Assembly: GCA_039000515.1 (NCBI GenBank)
Contig: JBCFYV010000012.1
Coordinates: 83,864,193 to 83,928,192 of the forward strand
Direction: 5' to 3'
From: Timema cristinae
Lineage: Eukaryota; Arthropoda; Insecta; Phasmatodea; Timematidae
Length of the DNA stretch: 64,000 nt
Part shown: piece by piece, positions 11,731-23,931 of the stretch
How positions within the stretch are numbered: the first letter of the stretch is position 1
Layout of the letters: every line of letters starts with the position of its first letter
Notes under the pieces: model-generated
The model's input: only the letters and a program-made list of their open reading frames with translations
The model's database searches: none
Told to the model about the DNA's origin: nothing
Program-made: the position numbers and the translations under genes

Positions 11731-12414
11731 GGAAGAAAATGTTCATTCAGCCCTGCGGGGCCTCATTTTATCTTCTGATAGCCCTTCCCCTCTTCCTCTG
11801 ATGAGTTTACACAATCTATATTATTTGCACCTTGAAAAAATCGACTTATTTTTTAAAATCCTATTCTTTTTTTCCTATTTGAGATAAGACGTGTGCTTCC
11901 AAAGACTTTTTTTAACCTATATCTCGGCAGGAAGATTCCTACAGGCCATTTTCGTGACTACAGCAAATAGCCTAAGTTTTAGATGATTTATAAAAAAAAT
12001 ACGTTTACAAAAAACTACTCGAAAATATAAATAATAATTTAGTGAAACTGTAAAACTATTTTTAGTATTAATTAAGAATTTATAGTTTTTGTTTTAAGGC
12101 TCTATTTTAAAACTTGCTAAATAAAACGTAAATTAATTTACAAGGGAAACCCTATCTTTACCTGTCGTGACGTCACAGGTATCCAACGTCCTTAAACCTA
12201 CGAGAGCTACCAATGTCAAGAATGAATGGTATTATCTGAGTAATAAGGGAAACACACATAAAAACACTCACATGTTTAATATGGTACCGCAGGTCAGTTT
12301 CCCTAGATACTCAGACATGGGGATTAACAATGTGTTATAAAAATGGTCATCGTATAAGTACAGCCAATCCTCAAATTTGTGCGCACATGAACAAAGACAT
12401 TAGTCTCGTTTGGT
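11731..12414. other. Anonymous AT-rich sequence
   Basis: No gene or repeat partner is recognised. Confidence 0.35.
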
Positions 12415-12605
12415 CTGGTTTCTGGTGAAGTGGAGGTCACGACTCATATCTCGGCCGAGTATAGTAAGTTAAGTTTTCTTAAATATCTTTCCCTTCCCCC
12501 TACACGTAAATGCAGGTAAATTTAATATAAATTCTACCTTTCTCGTCCCTACCCCGGAGCGTAAATAAGCGGAAATCCCGGAGGGATGGCAAGACATTGT
12601 GAACG
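12415..12605 (+). mobile_element. tRNA-derived SINE, family 2, degraded
   Basis: A head-like gaagtggaggtcacgactca and the core cctacacgtaaatgcaggta are followed by a degraded tail with gagcgtaaataagcg and atggcaagacattgtg. Confidence 0.55.
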
Positions 12606-13834
12606 TCAAAGAAAAGGCTCAGCTTATTCCAACCTGTCTTAGGTTTTAGATTAACTTTTATGATAAGTTGTTTTGCACTTCATCTTGTTTACAAGGTCAT
12701 TCAAGTGAGCGCAATATTTTAATACGATTGCTGATAATTTAGATTAAAAAAAGTCGGTATAGCAAGTATTATGAAATGAAACTACTTCTCTTTATGCCCC
12801 TTTTAATAGCTCTGCAGGCTGCAAGACCTTCTTTTTCAACGACTTCCTCCCAGATCTAAGGCATAACAAAGCAATTACTAGCCTCATCTGAGAAACCATT
12901 TTATAATAGAAGTTAAGAATTAGAACTAAAACAATCATTGTTGAGTGTTGATATAACGGGATGCCATTTGAAAATATTAGCTTAAACCTATACAAGCCAT
13001 CGAGTTTGTAAGATTAGTTCCATGTGTTACTCTAGAAGGTCTTAGTATGCATTACAATGAATGTAACCTTTTCCCTTCTCTCAACGTCAGCTGTTGACGA
13101 GAAATGAGGGGGTGCAGAAAGCTTTATTCTTGTTTGCAATGTTCACTTACTAACCTAGTTGCTTTCAGAAAGAAATATGTTAACCAGGAATAAAAAGATT
13201 AGGGATCCTGGTATAGATATATCTGCTTGGCATAAAAAAAAATATTCGCCGACCTGGTGTCGTCTTGATTCAACGCGTTCTCAAAAACACGGCCTATTAA
13301 TGATTAGGAATACGATTTAAAGAGGAGGATAGCTAAACGAGGTTATTTTACAAATCAACTGGTCAGCTGACCATTATATCAGTAATGACAACAAACTGTT
13401 GAGAAAGTATTTGCATAGAGAAAGCAATAAAGTTGTGATATTTTATCTGTCGAGGATCAACTTGTTAACCTTTTTGTTATTGAAATTACGCCATGAAGAC
13501 ATTAATAATATAAAAGTCTACTATATACTCTTAAGAGCCCATCTCACGGAACGATTAAGGGGGAAATTGTATTATAAAAAATTGCACTGAAACAAGAAAA
13601 CGAATAGAGGTGCGATTTTATGTCCTAATGCATTCTTAATTTGACCAGTAAATTAGGATCAATCAAGGATTTTGTTTATTTTAAAATAATAATATATTGT
13701 TTTTAAATTCCGGTAAAACTGTTTCACTGCTCTCTATTCTACTGTTTTCTATAGAACATCTCCGCCTTTAGAACTGTAGTTTTTTTAAATTGAACCATTC
13801 TGTTTGCATTTCATAGCCATCTATTTACTTATAG
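12606..13834. other. Anonymous AT-rich sequence
   Basis: No coding exon or mobile element is supported. Confidence 0.35.
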
Positions 13835-13960
13835 GTAACACTTATACTCGACCTTGGTGGTTTGGGGTAAGTTCTCTCCTCATGACCCGATATTCATGGA
13901 TTCAAACCCAGCTGAGGTTGACGAAGTATTCTTGCGCGATAATATTATTATTGATGATAT
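13835..13960 (+). repeat. tRNA-like SINE head, family 4
   Basis: The segment tggtggtttggggtaagtt, a B-box-like ggattcaaaccc and agctgaggttgacgaagtat parallels 51,365-51,480. Two dispersed copies with box-like motifs suggest another small SINE family. Confidence 0.5.
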
Positions 13961-14804
13961 CAATATATGATATTAATATCATATCATACCCCTTGTTGAA
14001 TACCACTGTTCTAGAGTCTGGATATAGTATCAACTTTAACGCGATTGGAAGCAAAATGTTCAGAAAGTTACAGAAAGTGTTGGATAGTGTATATACTACA
14101 ACTGCCTGGTAGAATAAGTCAGAGACGCTTGACCTTGGAACGGCGAATAGAATTTCTGGGCAGGTTTGCGCGCTTAAAAACTGGGTTTGCAATTCAAACA
14201 ACAACAAAAAACATAACTAGACCTCAAAGAAAAAGAAACAAAATGCGATGCAAGCGGATAGAAAAATAAAATAAAAAGAATCTTGAGTAAACTGTTGAAA
14301 GTTTTTTTTAACGTACCACAAAAAAAAAGTGAACAATGAGATCATGAAGTATTTTAGAAGGGTTCAAGCCCTTACCCTCCTTTACTTGGAGAGATAGGGG
14401 GAAGGGATCTAAATAATATATTACCATGCACAAGCTGTACCTAATGCAGGTGAAGTTAATACAGGTACTTTTGATACAGGTGCGTCTTTATAAATGTTGT
14501 AACAAATACAAGGTGGTCGGAGGGTATACGAATAAACAGGTCTAAAATAAACATTTAAAATACATTTTATAATAGGATCCCAGTTAAAGATAATTTAAAT
14601 ATGATAGCAGTAACCATAATATGGTCATCGGCATAGTCTTTAGTAGAAACTATCATAGCCTACGTCAATTTAAGAATAAATGTTTTTATTTTAGTAAAAA
14701 CGTAGGCCTTCTCTTTCTCTTGTCCAATCACATAAAACTTGTTGAGGAACATCAGAAAGAGTATAGGCCTATAGTTCCTCGAACCATTACCTTGGAATCA
14801 ACAT
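13961..14804. other. Anonymous sequence
   Basis: It contains a short palindrome (gatatcaatatatgatatta at about 13,956-13,976) and a B-box-like ggttcaagccc near 14,361 that may be an eroded SINE. No gene is seen. Confidence 0.35.
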
Positions 14805-15225
14805 CAAGTCCATCCGGCCCCATGGTGTGATGGTCAGTGCACTTGGCTGTGAACTCCGGTGTCCCAGGTTTGATTCCCGGCCGGTACCATGAGAATCTTC
14901 ATCTTAAACAGAATTATCCCAAGGGTCTCCAGAGGTTGGTAGATTAGGTTTAAATTAGGTTTAAGACTCCCACTGGTTCACACCTCAATTCACCCTCATC
15001 ACATCATCTCATTGCGGGTGCGCGTAGACAGACATATTCCATTGGTGTACCCTGGGCAACGCTCTGTGCCACCATTTGAGTGAAGGGAATGTGGGAAAAA
15101 ACACCCGCTGTGCATCCACCTGGAATTTGAATACAGACGTCTCCGGCAGACTATACCACAAGATTTTGACGTTCAATCCACGTAAATACTGATTTAGGTT
15201 AGTACTAGCCATCTGATGCTATGTA
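14805..15225 (+). mobile_element. tRNA-derived SINE, family 1
   Basis: The head has catggtgtgatggtcagtgc (A-box-like) and aggtttgattcccgg (B box) at the spacing of a tRNA. The body continues to about 15,205 with no coding frame. The head resembles 19,321-19,350 and the B-box end resembles 1-50. Confidence 0.65.
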
Positions 15226-15287
15226 TATTTTTAAACCAATACTGTATATTAAAAATTATGTTTTGGGTTCGTATATGACTGCAGGCC

Positions 15288-15470
15288 GAGGCAAAGTAAA
15301 AGTATTGCAGAGAGGCGGGTCGGTCAGAGGGTGGTTTGATCTTCACCTTCCCCTACACGCAAATTCGGGTACACTTTCTTTTACAATTCAACCTTACTCA
15401 TCCCTAACACATTAGCGTAATTAGTACATATGCGTAAACCCCAAACGGGTTGTATGGTGTGAAAAATATT
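15288..15470 (+). mobile_element. tRNA-derived SINE, family 2
   Basis: The core cctacacgcaaattcgggta and the tail acattagcgtaattagtaca, followed by aaacgggttgtatggtg, match the other family-2 copies. The head is eroded. Confidence 0.7.
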
Positions 15471-16008
15471 ATTTTGTCTACGCCACAGGAGTTGCATAGC
15501 AAGGATTAGGATTAAGGGTGACCATCACAAGGTATGGTTTATAACTATAACGTTCAAAAGTTTGGCAAGATGATGGAGATCACAACTCTGCCTGTCACCA
15601 TACCACCACGCTATGAAGGTAACCTCAGCCTTGCGAAGGAAATACAGTCGGCACAATAGATTTAACGAGACATCAGGATCAAAGTTTTTACAAAGTGGAC
15701 ATTTCAAGTCCAAATGATAGGCACTCATTCCATTAAAACCACAAAATAACCTTCAGCGTTGCCAGATTTAGCAGAATCGTGATGATTTTATCTGGTTCTT
15801 AAACATACTGACCTCTAGAGATACATTATTCTCATAACATCTAGACCTCTCCATACAGCATGAACGCTCTGCGGTTCAAACGAGCGTACCCCTGCGCGTA
15901 GTAATGACGTAATGGCGATGCCCTTATATTTCTAATTTCTGACAGCTGTGCTTATGTTTTCATAAAATTTTATGGATTTGAAAGCAAAACAAATCTTTCT
16001 AAATGTTT
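15471..16008. other. Anonymous sequence
   Basis: No feature is recognised. Confidence 0.35.
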
Positions 16009-16168
16009 TGTTATGGTATGTTTGTCTTCACCAAAATGATTTCAAACATACATTTTTAAAATACGTGACAATATGTGGCAATGCTGTGAGGTGAGAAACC
16101 ACTTTTCAATAGCTGGTCAAAAAAACTAGTTTGGTCGAGCTGGCAGATAAAAACCTAATATACAAATA
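16009..16168 (+). repeat. 160-bp interspersed repeat X, copy 1
   Basis: This block (from tgttatggtatgtttgtctt to gataaaaacctaatata) is repeated almost exactly, in reverse orientation, at 20,248-20,402 inside a foldback MITE. Only a handful of differences are visible, so both copies are young. No coding capacity. Confidence 0.85.
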
Positions 16169-17099
16169 TTAATTATGAATATTTACATTAATTAAATTCT
16201 TTTTAGTGGTTAACATGGTTCTTGTATCATATCGGTTTGAATTTATGCTGTCTACAAACATGTGAAATCTTAATCATAAGTTCTTAATTAAGTAAAACTA
16301 TATTTCTCTGCTTATTAAACAAGTTTCACTCCCAAAAAGACAAGCGTTGTGTTTCTGTGAATTAATTTAATATAAAAACTGAGCCTTGGCTTGGGAACTT
16401 GAATGCACGTGTAGTCGCCCAGCTTTGCGCTCTAATGTAAATTTTAATATTTTTTTCCCCCTCGGGCATTTTCTAGGATAGTCATTCTAAAATAGCTTAT
16501 GGCAGCCTGAAAAGGTGATTTTCATTTAAATCATACTTTAAACATCCTACAGTCATGTTATTATATTCATGCTATTGTACGACGTCCATAAATTAGGTCA
16601 ATGAGATAGCGATATCTATATTTGAAGTAATACTATACGATACTAATGAAAGTAGTTAACAAACTTATATGCCCTGAAACTTTAAGTGTAATGATATAAT
16701 ATGTAATACGTCATTATGTTGATAAAACATTGACTATTTTGAAGCGGAGGGCCCTGCGATGGGATGGTATTTATATGAAGAATGCATCTTCTATCCTATA
16801 GAATTTATTTGTTTAACACACCAGGAATAAAATTTAGGACTAGATCAATCCGGGGCATGGGTCTTATTCTGGGTACATTTCCCAAAAATTTAGGACGAAT
16901 GACACCTTAGTCGAGGTCTCAGTCATGTTGCTTACGCGCTGATGCGCAGTGATGTTCATTCCTCTCCTGGAGTAGTGCCTGTTTTCCTCAATTTTTGTGT
17001 TTCACACCATGTTGGGTTCACTAGATACAAGACAGAGGCATAGAGGTACCATTAATTAAGTTCGATGATCCAGGGGACTCTCCCAAATAACTTTAAATA
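16169..17099. other. Anonymous sequence
   Basis: No gene or repeat partner is recognised. Confidence 0.35.
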
Positions 17100-17290
17100 A
17101 AAAAACTAATTTGTGGTCACGTGGATTAAGCGTCAAGCTCTTCCAGTCTGGTTTGCCGGTAGTGAGGAGGTCATGGCTCGAATCCCGGGTGTTATTTCCC
17201 TAATTTTTCCCACTCTCCTTGTATGGAAATTAAGATAAATTTACTCTTAAAAGACTGTCTTTCTTATCGATTCCTCACATGGGTATTTTG
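17100..17290 (+). mobile_element. tRNA-derived SINE, family 2, degraded
   Basis: The head gtggtcacgtggattaagcg, B-box-like ggctcgaatccc and a degraded core and tail are visible. It lacks the typical 3' tail motif. Confidence 0.6.
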
Positions 17291-17959
17291 ATTTGACTCA
17301 AGTTAAAAAAAACATACATTTTAATTTGAGAGTATTTATTGCTACTGCTGTCCAGATAATCGTATGCGTGTTGCCTACTCATAAAATATGACAGCAACAG
17401 TAGAGGGACACATAGGGTTCCTCCACAGGTTTAGGGGTGCTCGCCACCATCATCTGTGCTCATGTCTATGGCGCTAGGTGAATATTCTTGGTGAGCACTT
17501 AGCTCTTGACCATGGCAGTACCCGCCCGTATGCACCATCCATCGTAAACACGGTGGATTGTTGGAATGAAGAACAATTTACAAATTATACAGACCTTACA
17601 AGCTCAAGCGACCCTGGCGGACCTTCCTCAGTCACCGAATGAAATGTCTTCATCGCCCACATCTCGTATTCTACTTGAGCAACAACTGGATGGAGCCCGT
17701 ATTTTTAGTGAGCCTACACATCACCAATACAGGTAGACTCTTGGAATTACATTTATTGTGAAGGGCAACCTTACCACGGGACTATCTACATAATTGCCTG
17801 TCCCGATTTTTAAGTGGTCAGGGAGAGTGACTTTGAGTCCAGAGGACTCTGGTCCAACCTGATAGTCCCGGTGACTGAGTGGTAGATAGACTTGTAACCG
17901 GTGATGTGACTTGGTAAATTTATTTTACTAAAGAACCAACTAATTAAAATCCAGTTTCA
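17291..17959. other. Anonymous sequence
   Basis: A tRNA-like gtgactgagtggtagataga near 17,870 has no clear B box and is left uncalled. No gene is seen. Confidence 0.35.
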
Positions 17960-18830
17960 ATCAAACACTCCTGTGCAGGTTAATGAGGCGGTTAATTAAG
18001 TTTATTTTTGGTGAGATAAGCCCTATATGCTTTACTAATAGCCTTATCTAACATTTATGCAAAGTTACCAGACCTACTTCCATGCATCTATACGCCAAAC
18101 ATGCTATATGTGAGCCCATATGTTGAGCAGCTGAAACTTTTGGCAGTCGAAACTTACACAACAAACACTTTGTTTTAATTATTTTCTAAGCGTTTTTACA
18201 TAAATTGAAATGTAATATTTTGAAAATAGCTGTTTCGATCTTTTTTTTATGATAGCAGCTTCTGTAGTTCAATTAAAAATTCTTAACAAACGATTGCTTC
18301 TAAAATGATTCCTTCTCTTCATAAATAAATATGGTGAACAGGATGTTTGAAAGTGGTTGATGGCTTTTTTATATCCCGTATTTGTACGCTTGCGTTTACA
18401 AAATAAAAACTTTTTTTTTTAAACTCTACTCTGTATATATTTTTCTTCAAGCTATAAGGCCACAAAATATGTATTTATGCTATAATTTATGGTGGCCAGT
18501 TATAAGAAGATAAAAAAAAGTTAATAAAATACGCTTTGATTTATTATTTCATGCACTATAAGACTAAATAAAAATATACTTAGTAGTTTTATTAATTTTT
18601 TGTCAGTTCATCTCGTATTAAAAATTACAGTAACTCTTCAGGAAGTATTATTAGAAGCATTTGATTACGCTTGATTAGTTCTATAGTTTTAAGAAGCAAA
18701 TACAAATCATTCCTACAAGGGTTTATTTACACTAAGGACTTTCGATCAATGTTTACTTTGAGAAAATATATTTTTAAGTGTTCCAAAAGGATATTCTTAT
18801 GGAAATTGAAGTTTAGGCCAAACTAGGCGT
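17960..18830 (+). repeat. Long repeat A, uninterrupted copy
   Basis: From about 17,990 the order of motifs (ctttactaatagcct, tacgccaaac, agcccatatgttgagcagc, ggcagtcgaaact, cccgtatttgtacgcttg, tttcatgcacta, attagaagcatttgatta, gtgttccaaaaggatattc) follows the disrupted copy at 8,820-9,315 plus 10,380-11,070. Divergence is substantial. The region around 18,040-18,150 is also related to the core of the CAGTAG MITE, which suggests the MITE is an internally deleted relative. Confidence 0.75.
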
Positions 18831-18884
18831 CCAGCCGAGTAGAGTGGACATTGCGAGTCAGTACGGGCCCAGCTTTCGCAGCCA

Positions 18885-18985
18885 TCAAGCCAACCGATAT
18901 AAACGTAAATCACTAACAAATAAATCTTAAACGTATAAACCCAAACGGTTAGTATGACGCGGTGCTTAAAAAAAAAACTAAATCT
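18885..18985 (+). repeat. SINE family-2 tail fragment
   Basis: Only the 3' tail is recognisable: aacccaaacggttagtatga followed by cgcggtgct and an A-run. Confidence 0.55.
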
Positions 18986-19344
18986 TGCCTACCACGGCTA
19001 GCTCAATGCATCACACGCTTTTGTACCCGGGTAAACAAGGCTGTTTTGGAAAGTTAGTGCTTACAAAGATGTCCGAGTCACATGTAGCTACAGCCATGTG
19101 TGACCGTGCATCGCCCAATCACCTGAAGTGCAACTATGCCAGTAGACAACTGGTTTCCAAAGGTGTGGAAACAAACTAGATTCTAAAACACCAACGTAAG
19201 CTCATGTCACCTATTAGAGAGAGTTAGATAAGGGGTAATAAATTACTGGCTTATGAATTTACCACTACAGCGGTGACGTATCAACAAAATAAATTATCGA
19301 CCTCTTTAAAGAGCACTCCCCCGGCCCCATTGAGTTAGTGGTCA

Positions 19345-19993
19345 GTAGAGGTGATTCCCCAACAAGAAAATGTACCAACGCCACTTAACGATCACTCCCA
19401 TCCCTACATTTTAGTACTAATGACACCCCAACAAGAAAGTGTACCAATGCCACTTAACGATCACCCTCGTCCCTCCTAAACTAGTACCAGTGACGTCATA
19501 ACAAGAGAATGTACCGACGCCACTTAACGATCACCCTCGTCCCTCCTAAACTAGTACCAGTGACGTCATAACAAGAGAATGTACCGACGCCACTTAATGA
19601 TCAGCCTCGTCCCTCCCAAATTATTGCCAGTAACGACACAATAGGAGAATGTACAGGCACCCTTAAAAAAACCATCACCCTCCCAAGCTAGTACTGATGA
19701 CGTCAGAACAGGAAAATGTACAGACGCCCCTTAAAGATCCTCTCCTCTCAAGCTAGTAATGGTGATGTCACAGCTGGAGAACGTACTGACGCCACTTAAA
19801 AAGACAAGTTATTACTGGTGATATCCCAATTGGGGAATGTGCCAACACCCCTTAAATAACTCCTCCTGACTCTTCAAGTTAGTACCGGTGACGGACCAAC
19901 AGGAGAATGTACCAATGCTCCACAAAAAGCGCCTTCCTTTCCCTACCAAGCTAGTACAGATGGGGATCTAACATGAGAATGTACCAACGCCTC
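19345..19993. repeat. About 70-bp minisatellite with CRE-like sites (left part)
   Basis: About ten units carry agtaccagtgacgtcataac, gagaatgtacc and cgccacttaacgatcaccct. Two adjacent units at about 19,490-19,630 are almost identical. Perfect TGACGTCA palindromes occur at 19,491, 19,561 and 19,698. The array resumes at 20,544-20,600, after the foldback MITE that interrupts it. Confidence 0.9.
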
Positions 19994-20543
19994 TTATGGT
20001 AGAGATGCAAGGAACGCCGGAAATTTTTTTTTTGCTGTTTTTACAGCAAAACGTTTTTTCTTTCTCAAAATAAATCAAATATTGCGTCCATACAAACATT
20101 GAGTTTAATTTTCTTCAAATGGAGATATCAACATTTATTAAAAATTTGTCAACTCATTAGCATAGTGGCATTATCTAAAAAAACCTTTTTAAATGAAGGG
20201 GAAAAAAAAATTCAGGACATTCCAGGACACCGTTGACGTCATGTCTATGTATATTAGGTTTTTATCTGCCAGCTCGACCAAACTAGTTTTTTTGACCAGC
20301 TATTGAAAAGTGGTTTCACCTCACAGCATTGCCACATATTGTCACGTATTTTAAAAATGTATGTTTGAAATCATTTTGGTGAAGACAAACAAACCATAAC
20401 AAGTAAGTTGATATCACCATATGAAAATTAAACTCTATGTTTGTATAGAAGCAATATTTGACTTATTTTGACCAAAATAAGTTTTTCTATAAAAACTTCA
20501 AAAACACTTATCTTTTCTCTCGTTCCCTGCATCCACACCTTAA
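19994..20543. mobile_element. TTAA foldback MITE with nested insertion
   Basis: The left arm starts at TTAT/ggtagagatgc and the right arm ends atccacacc/TTAA. The arms carry complementary motifs (cgttttttctttctcaaaat against gaccaaaataagtttttcta). The target lies inside a minisatellite unit, so the insertion post-dates the array. A 155-bp copy of repeat X (20,248-20,402, reverse orientation) sits in the centre, so X jumped in later still. Confidence 0.8.
20248..20402 (-). repeat. Interspersed repeat X, copy 2 (inverted)
   Basis: Reverse complement of 16,009-16,168 with very high identity. It splits the central part of the foldback MITE: attccaggacacc on one side and gttgatatcacca on the other, which are close together in the MITE copies at 23.9 and 38.5 kb. 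Confidence 0.85.
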
Positions 20544-20600
20544 AGAGCACCCCATTGCCCTCCCAAGTTAGTACAGGTGACGTCCCAACAGGAGAATGTT
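20544..20600. repeat. 70-bp minisatellite, last unit after the MITE
   Basis: The segment ccctcccaagttagtacagg, tgacgtcccaacaggagaat continues the array broken at 19,993. Confidence 0.85.
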
Positions 20601-20849
20601 ATTGTGGTCACTGGAGGAAGTTGGTCAGCACGTGTGTCCCTATGTTAGGAGTCAGGACGGTTTGTCACATTCCTTAGTGCTCGGAGTTAGGCCCCTACAT
20701 ACCTGTCCGCACATGCCTGCTTTGGGACACATAAGGTGGAGCTGCCACATTCAATCTAATCTAAGTGCCAACCAGAGCTACAAGTCCAGAAGAGTCTCAT
20801 TGGAGTACCTAGAGGAAATTATGGTTTTATTAATTGTATTTATTAATTT

Positions 20850-23289
20850 GAGGAGCTGGGTGGAAAAAGGACAATTTGTCAGAATTGCCCTTTTTCGGTA
20901 AAATTCTTTATTTTGTAGCATGTGCTTCACTCTACAGGATGGTGAAACAACGATTTGAATATCGTTCTCTTTGGCTGAGTTACAGCTGATTTAGTGAAGT
21001 GACAAAATAGCCTTTTTTCCATAGAACATCTATTCTGAGGCTGTTATTATAGTTGTTGAGATAATTAATGGTACTGATTATTTATTTCACCTAAATGTAA
21101 AATGGATACAAATAATAATGATAGTGAAGATATGGTAACAAGTGAATCAAGTGGGATTAGTGAGATTGATGATTCTGTAAGTAAACGTGACAAAAACAAA
21201 GGAAGGAAGAAGTTGAGGTTAGAACCATTGTGGAAAAAACGAGCTAATAAGCTTAAAAAGGACCATGGGAAACCTTATATAACTAGTAAAGGAAAACATA
21301 TACAAAAAAAACAATTTAAATCTTACATATGTGCTGTTCACAACAATGTTTTAGCAAAGTGCCAACACAGGATCAAACTATGGTGTTTTCATCATTCTGG
21401 GATAATGGTGATAAAACATACAAGACAATTTTATTGCAAGCTCTTTAATACCTTGCACACCAAAACGAAGAGTGAACATTAGTCAATACAAGTCAAGGAT
21501 TTACAGTTGGAAATATCAGCTTAAAATAGAAGATACAATTTACCCAGTTTGCCGTTTGTTTTTCATAAAGCTTTTTGAACTTTCTGCAAAACGAGTTAGA
21601 GTAATTCAACAGAAAATAAGCAAAGGTCAGGTTGTAGTTTCTGATCAAAGAGGCAAACACGCAAACCGCCCTCATAAGTTTGATAACAATGTGTGGAAAC
21701 TTGTAGATGAACATTTATCAGCTATCCCTCACTGGCAAAGCCACTACGCTCTTGAAAAGACAAAAAGACTTTGCTTTGACAATGCAGACCTAGATATTAA
21801 GACATTGAATAGTATGTTTAAGGTCTACTTTGAAGAAAAAACAGGCAATCCTTTAAGTATGAAGTATTCTACCTACCATAGATACTTCAGAACTCGGTCT
21901 GTGTACGCTTTTCGTAAGCCTAGGACTGATATTTGTGATTACTGTGCTAAATGCGAGATTCTACTAAAAGATAATCCAAATGATACATGTAAAGCCGAAT
22001 TCAGCCTTCATTTGAAAAAATTTGAATCATACATGTCCATAAAAAAGGAAATGATAAAGAATGCCCACACTGATGACTCATTGTTGGTGTTGGAGTTTGA
22101 TTTTGCACAGAACCGACCCCTACCCAAATTGAGTGTGAACTCGCAGTTCTACAAGAGACTGTTATGGATGTATATATTAAATGTGCGTTGTCACAATGAC
22201 AACTCAAGTACTTTATATTGGTATTTAGAGACCGAAGGAGAAAAGAATAATTCTGTGTGATCAATGGTTTACGATTTCATAAGTAATAAAATAAAGCCAT
22301 CAGTCAAGAAGATTGTCTTATTCTCGGATGCAGCTGGTGGACAAAATAAAAGTATCAATGTCTTTTATTTTGTGACCTGGCTTTCAAAGAGTTTGGCGGT
22401 TAACACTGAATATGTATATCCTGTGAGGGGACACTCCTACAACATCTGTGATAGGAACTTTGGTTTGTATTCACAAAGAATGAAAAACAAAGAGAATATT
22501 GAAACCGCTAATGAATATGTCGATATTTTGAAGAAATGCCGCAATGTTCCTGAGCCATTCCAAGTGATTCATGCTCAAAACCTGCTCAAGAACTGGACAT
22601 CAATGCTGGGGCCATGTATGTTGAAAATCCCCGCAAACCAAAAATAGTAAATGGACTACCCAAAAGGTATTGTATCATTCAGTACAACCATGGGACTATC
22701 CTTGTTTCCAGCTCCTATTTCACTATTGTAACTCCTTTCAAGATTATTAAACCCTCAAGCAATTTTCAAGAAATGGTTTCACAAATGAAAGGGGTACACG
22801 TTAAAGAGGAGAAACTAAATGACATAACATCTTTGCTCAAATTTGTGACTCCAGAAGGACAAGCTTGGTTTGGAAAGGAAGTTTTTAATGATAAATCCCT
22901 AAAAAGAGTTTGACTTTAAAAAATTGTTTTTTAACTAAGAACTGCAATTGTTTATGTTGTTTAAAACTTCTTATTAGTAATTATGTGTAATAACGGCTTG
23001 TTTAATGTGTTTTTTAAATAAAAATGTAATTATATTTTAATTTTTAACTGATTTTATGGAAAAAGGGCAATTTTTTCCATTCACATTTATTGATTTTAGC
23101 CACACTCCTATCACCTAAAAAATACTCAAAATGATGAAATAATTTCAATGAAGGATATATAACATTTATTATGATGTTTAATAGTAACAACCTTCGAAAA
23201 TTAGTGCTTTATCATCTGTTGAAAACTTTGATTGTTGTTTTCTCAAAACTACCATCTTGCAAAATTGCCCTTTTTCCACCCAGCTCCTC
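20850..23289 (+). mobile_element. 2.44-kb TIR transposon with 4-bp ATTT duplication (Sola-like?)
   Basis: The left end reads GAGGAGCTGGGTGGAAAAAG and the right end is its reverse complement, giving about 28-bp inverted repeats ending in GGRCAATTTT. Both flanks are ATTT (20,846-20,849 and 23,290-23,293), a candidate 4-bp target-site duplication. Inside lies a broken transposase-like gene and, near 23,018, an AATAAA signal. As I remember the family, Sola elements make 4-bp duplications and some begin GRG, which would fit. The protein's SD..GGQNK signature also resembles insect DUF7869-type proteins. Superfamily assignment is tentative; the element boundaries are well supported. Confidence 0.85.
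21102..22913 (+). pseudogene. Decayed transposase-like gene of the 2.44-kb element
   Basis: The frame starts at ATG 21,102 with an acidic/Ser-rich then Lys/Arg-rich N-terminus. At about 21,360-21,470 the reading frame shifts; the continuation (KRRVNISQYKSRIYSW) is in another frame. An in-frame TGA at 22,258 splits the next block, and another frameshift falls near 22,615-22,640. Recognisable parts are a DICDYCAKC Cys cluster (about 21,930), LEFDFAQN (about 22,095), the LFSDAAGGQNKS block (about 22,320) and a PVRGHSYNICDRNFG block (about 22,420). The last two resemble the acidic/His signatures of DUF7869-like transposase proteins, as I recall them. With at least two frameshifts and a stop, this copy should be inactive. 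Confidence 0.8.
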
Positions 23290-23931
23290 ATTTGTATATG
23301 TTTAGAATGAAGTCTATCGCTGGAAATTAGTTTCCCAAGCATCCGCATATCTTCACTAATTGGGAGGGGATAAAGTAGATAGAATTTAGATTAACTGTAC
23401 CCACCTTTGAATGGAGGGATGGTTGAAAATAGTTTAGATATAAAATATCTCAGTACATCTAGTAGGGTTTTGAACCCTAACCTCCCCAGCAAACTGGCAA
23501 ACTGAACTAAAGACAAACACCTTTGACCGAGTGCCTACCAAATCGGGTGTTGGTCGATTTTAGATTATATAAAATTATACTTTTTTTTCATAGGTTTTTC
23601 AAGTAGATACTTTTTATGTGAAATGATTCTTTTTTTTGAAACAAGTAGTTTCTCTTTCATGCAACTACTTTGCGTGTAGGCCTATTTTGTCATGGTCGAA
23701 ATTTTAAGGTGGTAATTGGTTAGGTAACAGAAGGAGAACTATTATTAAATGCGCAATCAAAATCCAGCCCGCTAAGTCAGAAAACCAAGTGAGTAATTAT
23801 TAGTGAATATCTAAGTAGTCTAGGATCTTTTCCTAAGGAGATGTTTACAAAATATATTTAACGCATTTCAATTTCATACAGAATGTAATGAAGAAAACTT
23901 ATTAGCGAGGAACTACATAACGCCTGCCAAA
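23290..23931. other. Anonymous sequence
   Basis: A possible degraded SINE (about 23,330-23,540; gttttgaaccctaacctccc on the plus strand looks like a reversed B box) cannot be confirmed. No gene is seen. Confidence 0.35.
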
